Assembly (NCBI GenBank): GCA_021432605.1
Contig: MU271148.1
Span: 1,991,362 to 2,055,361, forward strand
Reading direction: 5' to 3'
DNA from: Coniochaeta sp. PMI_546
Taxonomy: Eukaryota; Ascomycota; Sordariomycetes; Coniochaetales; Coniochaetaceae
DNA length: 64,000 bases
Of the stretch, positions 1-11,068 are shown one piece after another. Numbering within the stretch: the stretch's first letter is position 1; every line of letters begins with the position of its first letter. The notes under the pieces are model-generated. The model was not told where the DNA came from. It searched no databases and saw only the letters and a program-made list of their open reading frames with translations. The position numbers and the translations under genes were made by a program.

Positions 1-963
1 AATGGTAACTGCCGACAGCCAGGCCGCGGCGGAGAGCACCGTTCTCCGCCCGGCAACACGGCGTTGGGGCCCCATATGGGGGAAGGGCGCCAAACACTAA
101 GTAAGGTACCTATTTGAGATTGGAGAAATGCCGTTGAGATCTCGGCTATATTTGTCGAGCGGGAGATCCGTTACATCTTGCCGTATCCGGGGGTTCCTTG
201 GCATGCGTCTGGCCTCTTTCCCATTGTCCAAGAGGCTGTTGATGAGGGATCAGTGTACGGTAGTCATGATGGAAGATTGAGGTAGGAAAAACAAGGAGAG
301 ATTGGGCTGCTATTGTGATGAGAGCCACCCCTGATTCCAATGTGACAATGTCAGGTTGGTACCTGGAAGACGAGGCCAGAGATGAACGAGCATGGTTTCT
401 CCAAAAGCCAACTAAGCTAACTGTGCCGCTCGGTGCCTGCGTGGTCACAGGTTTACATTACAGTAGGTACAGTACCACCTTTATTACCGTTATCGTTATC
501 AATCCTGGGGTTCCTTACACAAGCACTGAAAGCAGCCTGGTGGTATTAGACTCATTAGAGCGGGGAGACACCCTGAGCCGCTCGCCAGATCAATGGCCGA
601 CAGCGACCTCACGAGCATCAGCCAGCTGTGTGCAAGTGTTGACTCTTTGTAAGTCGGAAGTTCTCTTTTGTTTGGTTAGCACATGCCTTGTCCATTCCCC
701 GAACATAAGCAACGGACGAGTAAACAAATAATTCTCCTATTGCAAACCTACAACTACCTAAGGTAGACATACTAGTCTGGAGTACACTAGCATAAACAAG
801 CAATGCACAGACTCCTAGCGATTCCGTCCAACTAACCTCATTGCTTTCCAAGTCCTTGCTGAAGCATCAAAAGAACAACAAGCCATAACTGAACTCCAAT
901 CCCAGCCTGCTATGCAACAATGAAAAAACCACAGGCTACAACTCCTCCTTTCCTCTGTAATCA
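1..963. other. Intergenic, left edge
   Basis: No reading frame here looks like a real protein; the short open frames on both strands have no recognisable motif. A small AAGGTACC-type element lies near 103-112, a motif that recurs in other spacers of this window. The right end probably carries the 3' UTR of the minus-strand gene that stops at 964. Confidence 0.6.
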
Positions 964-3455
964 CTAAGCAGCAAGAGACGGACTCACCCCAACAGCAGCC
1001 ATCTTCCTAGCCTTCTGCTTCTCAGCCCACTCCCTCCCGGCCCTCCGACTCCTCTCCGCGGCCTCCTCCCTAGCCCTCCGCGCCGCCTCCTCCCTAGAGC
1101 GACGCTCGCGTTCCTTCTCGCTGACGAAGCTAGACTCTCTCTTGAAGATCTCCTTGCCCCTCAGCTTCTGCTGCTGCATCTCCTCCGCGCTGAGCGTGCT
1201 GCCCCGCACGCTGCCCGTCGACGTCGACGTCGCCCGCGAGATACCGGCCGTAGACGGCGACAGCGCCACTACGCTGGCGCGCCCCCGTGAGAGGGAGGAA
1301 GTCCCCGTCGACACTGCCAGGCTGGGACGGCTCGACATACCAGCGCCGATGGTAGAGTGCCGTTTGGCTGTGCTAGTCGTAGCCGTAGATGTAGCCGGCG
1401 GAGCTTCAGCGGCCATGCCGGCCTTGAGGCTCATCCTGGCCCGGCTGGCGGCTGTCTGCCGCGGGAGCGTCGCGCCGGCCACGAGGCTCGCGCGGACAGG
1501 ACGGGCCTTGAACTCGCGTCGCTTGCGCTCCTCTTCCTGCTCTGCCTTGAGCTTGGCTTCGCGTTCCTCGCGCTTGCGGCGGGAGATGGCTTCGCCTGGG
1601 AGCTCAAAGTTGGGCCGGGTGGGGGGTTTGGTGCTGGTCGCTGTCTTGGGCTTGGTGGGTGATGATGTCCGGCCGGCATCGTGAGATGAGGCCGGCATGG
1701 ACATGGATATATGGGCTAGACGCTTTTCCTTCAGGCGTTGGGCGACTGCCTCGCCCGGCAGCTCGAAGGTGGATGTTGTAGGTGGCTTACCGGACCGGGC
1801 TAGAGGCTTGGGAGGGGCGAGGCTGGCTGGTCGGGATATGACTGAGAGGCGCTTGTTGGCTGTGGCTTGTGCCACTGCGTTCTGCTCCGTCTGCTTGCTG
1901 GGAGGAACTGCGATTGAGTGGCGCACTGAGGCACTACGGCCTACAGTCTTGCTGCGGACTGAGTCGGCTGTGGTCTTGGTGGCCGATTTTGTTGGCACCG
2001 GTTGGGTGCGTTTGGCGGCGGCCGCCGCCTTTGCTGTGCTTGGCTTGCTGCTGGCGAGCGGTACTTTGGCTGCCTCGTCCGAGAGCACGCGCTCTACCTC
2101 GTTCAACGCCTCAAGTTGCTCCTCGAGCTTATCCAGGGCCTCAACCGAGTCTGCGATGCGTGAGCTGGGGCTTGGAGCTGGCGGGATTGACATGATCTCA
2201 TCGATAACGTCGTCCTTGTCATCGCTGAGGACTTCGGATGTACGGCGTGAGCTGTGGTTGCGGCTGGGTCCCAGTTGATGGCCGTGGTGGTTCTCATGTC
2301 GAACGAGCGGTTGGCCTGCACTAACGTCGGAGGCACGGCGGGAGCCAGAATCACCGTCGTATTTGGACTCGTTGCCGTGATCCGACGATACCTCTCCCGT
2401 CGTAATCGAGATGAGACCAGCCATTCTCTCGTTGCCGTTGCTCTCAGGCTCATCAAATCCCTTGGGAAGCAATGGAATCTCAGCGGTTTGAACCTCCTCG
2501 ATATGAGCAAATGCTGCACTCTTTGATGGCTCTCCGATTCTCTGCAAGCCCTCAATGTGTGTCCTCGGGCTTTGTTCACCCTCGTTCACCGGTCTGTCTT
2601 CCTGTTGCGGAAGCGCCGAAATTTCAGCAATTTTGGTCACCGTCGCGGTCGCCATATCATCAACCTTCTCTGCTACCGATTCGACTGGCTTGGCCGCTGT
2701 TTTCTCATCACCTTCGATAGGGGTAACTATCAATGTGTACGTATTGCCTGAGTCCGAACGGTTGCGCCGCGCAAGGTCGGATGTTCCGTCGGCACGGACG
2801 AGGTTGCACCCGAAGTGAACTGTTGTGGCTTCCTGCGGAACTTCTAGAACCGTAGCAGACGATGTACCATTGGTCGCCGTGTCTACCTCCGGACTGATCA
2901 CAGCTGGCAACGAGAGCACGTAGTCGAACTCTCCTGCTTGATGTTTTGCCAGTTGCGTGGAATCCGAAGGAAGGTTTCTATGGTTTGGCAGGGGAAACAA
3001 GTTCTGCGAGGGCACTTCTATCAGGTCGCGTTGTCAGTAACTGATGACTTGTAGAAGATGATGCTTGTCCAACCTTCAGCTGCCTCGAAATCAGTATCTT
3101 GGGGCTTTGCACCTCCACTTCCGCTCACGAGCTTGCTATTCTCCTGCTCCTCAGCTGGGAAGTCGAATGTCGACTGGTCGATAGTGGGACGGGGCCTGAG
3201 TCCGCGTGTCTTGTTGATCTTTGCAGGCGTAACGATGTGAAAATCTTCGAGTTGGAGAGCTAAGTCGTCGGGAGAAAAGCGAGAAGCTCCGTGGCAGTTA
3301 TTGGCGGCGACCTCACTCAAGACAGAAGGGCCGGGCTGTTGAGAGTCGATTGCAATAGGCGACGAGTTGGAAGTGTCGTCACAGTCGTCGAGGACATCGA
3401 ATATGTTGAGGTCTCTGGCACGGGACCCCTTGAAGGGCGTCCCAAGAGTTGCCAT
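964..3455 (-). CDS. Conserved-looking disordered protein with duplicated FELPGEA motif
   Basis: I do not recognise this gene. Two exons, 3455..3074 and 3017..964, are joined by a 56-nt intron (donor GTTGGA, branch TTACTGACA, acceptor GATAG), giving 811 aa. The ATG at 3455 starts MATLGTPFKG. Most of the chain is low-complexity Ser/Ala/Thr/Pro. Two copies of FELPGEA followed by a basic stretch lie at about residues 544 and 599; the second runs into a charged helix (KREEREAKLKAEQEEE) ending REFKARPVR, which resembles the FKA.P signature of TPX2-type spindle proteins. A Lys/Arg/Glu helix, probably coiled coil, closes the protein (about 740-805). The layout suggests a cytoskeletal or microtubule-associated protein, but that is inference. 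The neighbour upstream on the same strand is DAD2, 0.9 kb away. Confidence 0.8.
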
Positions 3456-4371
3456 GGCTTTGATTCCGCGGGACTAGACTCGACCAGGGGCCAACACACG
3501 GACGGGGGTTTTCAATTGGGACAGTACCAGACACCACGGGCGATACCGTTCCTGGACACTGGACAGGGAGCACTGGCGACAAGGATCTTGATCAATGCAA
3601 TTTCACGGTTAAAAATTTGGGGATCTGGCGGGGTTTCCGTGAGGCTGTTTGATCTGCGAGGAAGAATCGATCGGAGAGGCTTCTGGCAATGATGATCAAT
3701 TATGTTCTGTGGTACGAGTTCTCGGATTCAATGATCTGGAACAATGGCAAAATGGATAGTAGCTGGATGAATGTTGAGCACAAAGCGGAGAAAAGACGAG
3801 ACAAAAGCCAGAAATGTTATGGATTTCTGATTTGTTTACCTGCTGCAAGTCGCGCCGCTGCAGTGCAACCGTCGTCTCCATCTCCACCCACTTCCTTCGT
3901 CATGGCGATGCGCTTGTGGCATTCCAATGTACTTTCTCTTTCATCCGGCATGCCTTGGACTGTCACAATTACAGCGAGCCCTGTCTGCCGCAATCCTGAT
4001 TTTCAAGACTCATGGCAGGTGCTTCCCGTCTGTCCTGTTTCTCTTGCAGGAAAACGCGTTCGGGACGCGTCCGATAGTGGACAGGCTTGCCGCGTTTAGC
4101 CGTTGTTGGATGGCCCCGCCGTGCGACCCCTCTACCACAGTGAGCACATCTGCAGCGATGGCGCTGTTATCATGTCGAGACAATGCTACCAAAATGCATA
4201 GCTGCGTCGAGTCGGTGATGATCAGATAGATGGCGTCCTGAGTACCTTGAGGAGAGCAATATAAGTGGATAGGTGCCGCATCAACGCCGAGTCCGATCGA
4301 GGTAAGGTATCACAGAACCGTGAATTTGAAGTACCAGGTAAAGTACCTCACACCTGTGATTGTCGTATTGC
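3456..4371. other. Intergenic between two minus-strand genes
   Basis: The spacer holds the promoter of the gene starting at 3455 and the 3' region of DAD2. A motif AAGTACCAGGTA at about 4329-4340 is the reverse complement of a motif found twice in the ACL spacer. No convincing coding frame is seen. Confidence 0.5.
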
Positions 4372-4944
4372 TCAGTCCTCTTCCCCCGTGGCTCCTTCCG
4401 CCTCCTGTGCTTGGGCTTGCAAGGCAGGCGCGTGTTCGGTCGGTATTCGCACCAGAGTCTGGGGAAGGGCAATCGTCTCCGTGGTTCCGGCTTCGTCTGT
4501 TGCTGGCTTCGGTAGTTTGGCTATTTCTCCTGTGAGTTGAACATCGAAACATGAAGAAGGACAAACTGGATTTAGGGGGCAATGCACGTACAGGAAGCCA
4601 TGTTGATAGCTCGCAGAACAGAGGTCCAGTTGCCCATGACTAGAGCAATTGCTGTCAAGACACCATCGTTAGCAGTTTGAAGGGAAGATGCGATCGACTA
4701 TCCCAAGTTTGGACCAACCTTCCGTCCCATCTGACAGAGTTGCAAGTTTCTGCTCTAAGGCTTCCATCTGAGAGGCTACAGCCGCGCTGAGATGGCGCAG
4801 TTCCTTCAAATTCTCAAGTTCGGCCTTCTTTTCGTTGACACGCGCAACCAAGGCTGGAGGGGGTCCGGTCGAGCCCGTATTCGAGGTGCCAGCCATGGAT
4901 GGCTGCCGCATGTGGGTGGAGAGTGGTCGCGTAGGAAACGACAT
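4372..4944 (-). CDS. dad2: DASH/Dam1 complex subunit Dad2
   Basis: Subunit of the DASH (Dam1) ring that couples kinetochores to spindle microtubules. Three exons, 4944..4719, 4651..4592 and 4520..4372, give 144 aa. The family signature is plain: VNEKKAELENLKELRHLSA, then QMEALEQKLATLSDGTE, GNWTSVLRAINMASSKLPKP across the two splice junctions. Introns are 67 nt (GTTGGT..ACAG) and 71 nt (GTACGT..ATAG). The second intron has two possible acceptors nine bases apart; only the distal one (AAATAG at 4521-4526) restores the family's SSKLP sequence, while the proximal CACAG would give an immediate TGA. The C-terminal tail is acidic and Ala/Gln-rich. The gene is head to head with SGO1. Confidence 0.93.
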
Positions 4945-5446
4945 GATTGCCCTTATGTTTTCACTTCAACGAAGAGCCTGAGCTTGTATGCTTGCGCCTT
5001 CACATGCGATCGATCTTTGCGCAGGCTTGGATTGTTGAAGCATTTAGAGGATGGTTCCCTTATCCAGTGATTGGATGGTGGGGCAGCCATAGCCGCTAAC
5101 ATAAGCGAAATGTGGTTACTTCAATTACACTAGGTACCTTAGGTAGACTTAGCTGGGGGGTTAGTTTGCCCGGCCAACCAAGGCAAGCACAGGATGTTCG
5201 TACACGGTTTTGCCAGCTTGCGAACCTAATCCCGATTAGGCAATTGAGTAAACATCATCTAACTACCGTCATGGGTGCCCAAAATTGTTGCGCCGTCCAC
5301 GCTCGCTAGTAGCTCCACTGGCCTCGAAAGAAATACGTCGATTCTACCGACACACTCGCATAATTTCCATTTGGACTGATTGCTCTTGAGCCTACCTGTC
5401 GTAATTGTACGTCACCTGCGACGAAAGGCTACCCAGGCAATGAAGT
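4945..5446. promoter_or_regulatory. Divergent promoter of DAD2 and SGO1
   Basis: A 502-bp spacer separates the start codons of two chromosome-segregation genes. It contains a partly palindromic CTAGGTACCTTAGGTAG element near 5131-5147. I found no ACGCGT cell-cycle box in the spacer; one ACGCGT lies just inside SGO1 exon 1 at its splice junction. Confidence 0.6.
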
Positions 5447-7763
5447 ATGGCCCGGCTCAATGAACCAGCCATGTCGACCGACAGCATAGAGACGCGTACG
5501 ATTCCCGTCCAACCCAGTGACCAGAAGATCGAACTGCTGACTTACGAACTCTTGCTTAGTTCGGCGCAAATTCCTCCGACAAAACAGAGAGATCGCAAGG
5601 ATAAACTCCAACCAGTCGCAACGCATCCGTGAGCTAGAAAATGACTGCGCCCGAATGCTGTCCGAGAACCTCGAGCTCAGAAGTCAAGTACTACACCTAG
5701 AGAACGAGATAGAGACGGGCAACACACATCGCATAGCAGACCATGCTCTCGAAGTCAAGGCGAAGCTCGAGGCGCAACTCAGTATATTTAGCTCTCTTCT
5801 CGAAGGGCTTGGGACTGAACCGCCAAGGAAGCGGCATTCTCCTTCTACACGGAGGGTAGCCAAGGCAAAGTTAAGTCCAAGCCTAGCATCACCTGCTCGG
5901 AGGTTGCGTATAGCACGGGATGCCGAGGCGATGGCACTGCAAGAGGGACGATTACCAGCCATTCCGGAGTGCAAGCCATTTCCAAAAGAGTCCAGGGCAA
6001 CTCTCAAGTATGTCACTGCTCCTGTTTTATTCAGCCGCAGATACTGACATACGCATAGCAGCGAAGAAATCCGCGCACTGCGAGGTGACCCAGTCCCCGC
6101 AGACACCACAGACTCGCCAGATCTAGGGCCGCCGCCCGTTTCACGATTCGTGGAGGAGAATCTGGTTAAGGTCGGCTCACCAAGCCCCCAGCCTATATCC
6201 GCCAATGTGAAGTCACATAACGAAGAAGAATCTGCCATACCGGAAAGCGCGATGCCTGCACCAAAACTCGACCTTACGGGGACTGCAAATAGCAGCCGAG
6301 CAACCAAGGACCGGAGCGAAAGTGCACCGATCAAGCTAGACAGAGCAGTAAATCCAGGGACGCAAGCACCAGCTTGCCAGCCATCGCGCGCAGGAGCCAA
6401 AAGGAAATTCGGAGGTGAAGAAAATGACGGATTCACAATACTCAAGCAGACCGATAAGCAAAGCAAGGGAAGCGGTCAAACAGAGAAGCCTCGGCCCGTC
6501 CAGGACCTCCAAAAAGGGAGGAGCATCAAGAATCTACCCTCCGGCAAACGCGAGGCAAGAGATAGGAATGTCGCCCACGACGTGCCCTCACTCAACCCGA
6601 GGAAGGCACTTGCAGCGAAGAGCACAAACGACTCTCCCCGAAAAGTCAGCCAGGCGGTCGGCATCGATGACGTAAAATTGTCCAAAAAGCCGATCGACAT
6701 AGGGGACAACAAGGCCAAGCAAACACCTAATTCAGCAGCCGAAAAGCCCGACTCCAGACCACTACCGAAGAAGTCTCCCCCCATAGTCCAGATCCCACCA
6801 TCACAACCAGCACCATCCGACCCGACTCCCATAACCACGATATTCGAACCAGAAACACCAAGACCAGAAGCCGACCTCTTCTCACCAAACACCCCAGACC
6901 ACCGCGCAGCACCAGCAACTCGCGACACACCACCTCCCGGCATGGGCGAAGCCTCACGCCCCAGCCGTCGCGCAAGACCGGCAATTAGCTACGCGGAGCC
7001 TAACCTGCGGGACAAGATGCGCCGACCGACAAAGGAACTCTTTGACGCCGTGACCGGCGAGGGGAAGTTCAAGGGGCGCAATAGCATTGCTCCTCCTGGC
7101 ACGGCCCAGAAACCGTCTGACGACGCTGGCAGTGCAATTCGCCCTGCCTCCTCAGGCAAGGGGAAGGAAAATTTGCGGACTGAGGAGGGCATGTCTGTTG
7201 CGGACTTGGCGGTTGCGAAAGAGGCGTCTAGGAGAGCGAGTGTATTGAGCCCCACGCCCGGGGCGTCGAAAGATGTGGGACAGAAGGAGGAGGAGGAGGA
7301 GGAGAAGTTGCCGAGTGGTATCACCACACAAAGAAGGAAGAGAGGCTCGTCAATGGGACCATCGTCGATGGACAGCCTTGTCGCTACTACTACCAGCACA
7401 GCGGCCCTCAGCTTTGCGGATAAGCCCGGGGAGCCAGTGCTTGAGGGTCACGATGGCAATGTTTACGATTTTGAAAGCTCTTCACCGGTCCCGGCGCAAA
7501 GGAACGAAGAAAAGACTATAGTGGTGCGTCCTCAGCGAAGGCAATCGAGGGCATCTTCCTCGTTCCAGGAGAATGGCAGCGGTGGTCTGACCTCGGATGC
7601 GGTGCCAGGAGTCAAATACGGCGGGAGAGGAAAGAGGGCTTCCATGGCAGCTGCGTTGACGAAGCTGTCGATGCTGGAGCTGGAAGACACTGAGGAGTCG
7701 AGCTTGGAGGGTGAAGCAGTTGCCAAGGATCGGATATCGAGGCGGAGGAGTATGATGCTATGA
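5447..7763 (+). CDS. sgo1: Shugoshin (centromeric cohesion protector)
   Basis: Protects centromeric cohesin through PP2A and guides chromosome bi-orientation. Three exons, 5447..5495, 5560..6007 and 6059..7763, give 733 aa. Introns are 64 nt (GTACGA..TTAG, branch GCTGACTTA) and 51 nt (GTATGT..ATAG, branch ACTGACATA). The N-terminal coiled coil (TLRRKFLRQNREIARINSN, then RIRELENDCARMLSENLEL) matches the conserved homodimer/PP2A-binding region. The basic SGO C-terminal motif (RPSRRARPAISYAEPNLRDK) lies at about residues 465-490 and is the histone H2A-phosphate binding motif of the family. The middle is disordered and Lys/Pro-rich; a Glu run is encoded by a GAG repeat near 7285-7302. ATG at 5447 is chosen because it begins MARLNEP just before the coiled coil. 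Confidence 0.95.
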
Positions 7764-8076
7764 TTATGGCCTGCAAGACTGGCATAGCGGCTGGCGTTCT
7801 TGGTTTAGAGCTTTTTCTGTCTTGCTCATGACTGTGATGTTTGTTCTTTTAGCTTGGGCGTAGGCAGCTGGACGTAACTGTTCCTTGTATAGCTGGTCCG
7901 GAGATGTAATGATGATACCAATTGTTTTGAGCTCTAGGTTGAGTTCACCACGCCAGTAGTAATCCAGTCCTTTCAATTGAAGCCAGAAAGGTCGCCAGAA
8001 GAATATGTACAACGCATTACATGCAGAAGGCCATCGAATGAATTACGGCTCCTCACCTCACGCCTTACGTCTCCCG
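7764..8076. other. Convergent 3' region of SGO1 and VPS29
   Basis: A 313-bp spacer between two stop codons. It should hold both 3' UTRs and polyadenylation sites. I see no other feature. Confidence 0.6.
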
Positions 8077-8820
8077 TCATGACGCGCCGCCTGTGGGCTC
8101 AACTGGCTTCGTGTAGGTAACCTTCTCAACCGCCACATTCTCAACACCATTAGCGTCTTTCCTCAGCTGGTAGACATAGAGCGTCAAGGATATCCCTTGA
8201 ACCTGTACCGTATGTTAGCATATCTCCGTAACCATACATGTCTCATGAAGCTTTATCATCAACACCTACATCCATCAAACAAAAGCTCGGCACAACATCC
8301 TCCCCTTCCACAGGCCAACCGCTTGAAAAAGCGCCGGTAGCACTTCCCGGGTTGACGAAGAACTTGTCCATATACTCAAAGCACTCGAAGCGGTGCGTGC
8401 CACCCCAACAGAGCACATCCACATCGAGCTTGTTCGCCTCGGCGAGCAACAAGTCCGGCTCGTTGCTGACAAGCGTGAAGCCTTCCAGGAAACCGATGCG
8501 GATACTGCCGTGGGTGACGACTTGTGTGAGAGGCAGGCTGGTGGCCTCGACGTCGTACCGGCCCTTGACGATCTTCAGGTCGGGTGCTATCGTGCGGAGG
8601 TACTCGTATGTGCGCTTGTCGGTGAGGTTACCCAGACAGAGGGTTTGGCCTATCTTCCCGGGGGCGAGGAGCTTTTTGAACTGTAGAGAGGAGAAAGTTG
8701 TTTAGCTTTTTAATGTATACGAAGTATTTGGGAGGAGGAAGGGCAGCGGACCTTGGCGGGTATATCGAGGGCGCGGTCTGGGATGTGTAGGTCCCCTATT
8801 ACCAGGATTAGGAAGGCCAT
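8077..8820 (-). CDS. vps29: Retromer subunit Vps29
   Basis: Metallophosphoesterase-fold subunit of the retromer, which returns receptors from endosomes to the Golgi. Three exons, 8820..8752, 8680..8270 and 8202..8077, give 201 aa. Family landmarks in order: MAFLILVIGDLHIPDRALD, LCLGNLTDKRTYEYL, IVKGRYD, VVTHGSIRIGFLEG, GGTHRFECFEYMDKFFVNPG, SATGAFSS, and after the last junction VQGISLTLYVYQL. Introns are 71 nt (an unusual GTCCGC donor, branch GCTAAAC, TACAG) and 67 nt (GTAGGT..TACAG). The GTCCGC donor is atypical but is the one that keeps frame and sequence. The gene is divergent from AGX1. Confidence 0.93.
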
Positions 8821-9796
8821 GGTTGGTTTGCGCAGACTGCCTCCAAAGATAAGGCGTTATGCGACAAGAGCTCGAGCAGCGTTGCCGGCAACGGGATGAG
8901 CTCGTGTTCGACTGTTCGGACGTGGCGGTGCGCTCTGTTTAGAGGTTATCAGGGGCTCGAAAGCGAGGAATTGGCAACCCTGTTGTCCTTTCTGTCTCAG
9001 CTACAGCAATTGCCGTGTATCGAGCTTTGTCTGGGATAGCAACCTCTTATATTTACGGCCGGCAGGTTGTATGAAGCTCTCACAAGCTTACGTGGGTCCC
9101 TGACGACGTCGGTCTCGGTGAGAGGTGAAGCGGCTGGCTGTGGCGCTGACTGTGGCTCACTGAATGCGGACTGTCCCCGCACTAGCACCAGCCTCCCCCA
9201 CCTACGCCAAGCAATTTGTTCGTCGGGGTCCAAAAGTCTCGTCCTTTTCCGATGACGGACGCGGCCGACTTTAGTAATGAATTGAAAGACATTTCACGGC
9301 ATCAAGAGCCGCACCAAGAGCCGGAGCTTACTCGGAATGTGTGTCAGTGCGACAAAGTCGGTCAATTAAAAGTATTGGGAATTTTTGCAGACATTATTTG
9401 GGCAGTAACTCATCTGTAAAGGAGAAGTCTGACAACCAATTCCCGTCGTTGTTGTCATTGAAATTCTCCAAGGCTCTCCAAATTCCACCACCCACACACA
9501 CGCGATACCTAGTTGTAGGCGACGGACCAGTAGGCACCTTCGTCAAGCTGGCTTCCAGAGCACATCCACTCCGGCCATTGCTGAGGACGTTGTCGGGACG
9601 GGTAGCCGGTATGCCCCGCTCCAGCATCAACCCCTCAAGGTCCATCAACAACGTCGGCTACTCCAATCCATCATCTCGGCTGTCTCTTATCTCCAGACAT
9701 CTTGTTGACCAGCAACCTCTAAATACTCCTTATACCACTGAGCGTCTTCCCAACACCATCGACACTTCGCTACTTCCCAAGACACCAGCCCGCACC
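8821..9796. promoter_or_regulatory. Divergent spacer VPS29/AGX1
   Basis: About 976 bp between the chosen start codons. The right part stays open in frame with AGX1 back to about 9341 and includes an upstream ATG at 9611, so some of it may be coding (see findings). The remainder shows no gene. Confidence 0.5.
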
Positions 9797-11068
9797 ATGT
9801 CGTCACAACCGGAGCACCCAACCCTGCTAATCCCGGGCCCAATTGAGTTCGATGATGCCGTCCTCCACTCAATGAGTCACTACAGGTTCGTCTTCTCATG
9901 TCGGTATCAGTCAAAACACCCCACATTAACGTGAAGCTCCTCCCAGCGAGAGCCATGTTGGACCAGCCTTCGTCGCCACCTTTGGCGAGACCCTCTCCAT
10001 GCTCCGGAAGCTCTTCCAGACAACCGACCCCGCCTCCCAACCCTTCGTCATCAGCGGCTCCGGCACTCTAGGCTGGGACCTGGTGGCCGCCAACCTCGTC
10101 GAGGCCGGCGATGACGTCTTGGTTCTCAGCACCGGCTACTTCAGCGACGGCTTCGCCGACTGCCTGGGCGTCTACGGCGCAAAGGTCACGGAGATCAAGG
10201 CGCCCGTCGGCCAGAGGCCGCAGCTGCCGGAGATCGAGAGGGCGCTGTCGGAGAAGAAGTACAAGGTGCTCACCGTCACGCACGTCGATACATCGACTGG
10301 CGTGCTTAGCGAGCTCAAGAAGCTCTCCGAGTTGGTGCACAGAGTGTCGCCGGATACGCTGATTATTGTGGACGGTGTGTGCAGTGTTGCCTGTGAGGAA
10401 ATCGCTTTCGATGAGTGGAAACTCGACGGTGTGGTCACGGCCAGTCAGAAGGCCATCGGCTGCCCCGCTGGCCTGTCGATATCCATGTTCAGCGGCCGGG
10501 CGATTCAGACATTGAAGAACAGGAAGACGCCTCCGGCCTCGTACTTTGGCTCGCTGAAGAACTGGCTGCCTATCATGCAGAATTACGAGGCTAAGAAGCC
10601 TTCGTATTTCGCAACTCCCTCTCCTCAGCTGGTGCATGCTCTGCATACAGCTCTGACGCAGATCCTGTCGAGACCGGTATCAGAGAGGTTTGCAAAGCAC
10701 AAGGAGGCGTCCGACAGGATCAAGAAGGCTGTGGCGGATCTTGGGCTTAAGCAGCTCGCCGCGAACCCTGATGACCAGGCTCATGGTATGACAGCTATCT
10801 ACCTTCCTGAGAATGTGAAGGGAACCGAGCTTCTCCCGAAGCTGGGCTCCAGGGGTGTTGTCTTTGCCGGCGGCATTCACAAAGAGGTCGCCGCCAAGTA
10901 TATCAGGTTCGGCCATATGGGTGTCAGTGTGGTAAGTAATTTTGTTCTTGCTAGCCTCAAAGTATTGAAACTAATTGTTACCAGTTGGAACCCGAGAGGG
11001 GCCACGTTGAGAAGGCGCTTAAGGCTTTGGAGGATGGGTTGGCTGAGTGCGGATATCAAAAGGCATAG
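9797..11068 (+). CDS. agx1: Alanine:glyoxylate aminotransferase
   Basis: PLP enzyme of fold type I that converts glyoxylate and alanine to glycine and pyruvate. Three exons, 9797..9885, 9947..10931 and 10985..11068, give 385 aa. Motifs: LLIPGPIEF near the start, FVISGSGTLGWD (cofactor phosphate loop), HVDTSTGVLS, IIVDGVCSVACEE (Asp that contacts the pyridine ring) and TASQKAIGCPAG with the Schiff-base lysine at about Lys198. Introns are 61 nt (GTTCGT..CCAG) and 53 nt (GTAAGT..CCAG). The C-terminus ends GYQKA and is not a PTS1 peroxisomal signal. I chose ATG 9797 because family homology starts just after it, but the frame is open upstream and an ATG at 9611 would add a Ser/Arg-rich leader like a mitochondrial presequence. 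Confidence 0.93.

Noticed and set aside
1142-1684. Plus-strand 180-codon frame inside the first gene
   Set aside because: Shadow of the Ser/Ala-rich minus-strand gene; signal-like hydrophobic residues are a composition artefact.
5684-6466. 260-codon antisense open frame over SGO1
   Set aside because: Overlaps clear SGO1 coding exons in the opposite strand and has no recognisable motif.
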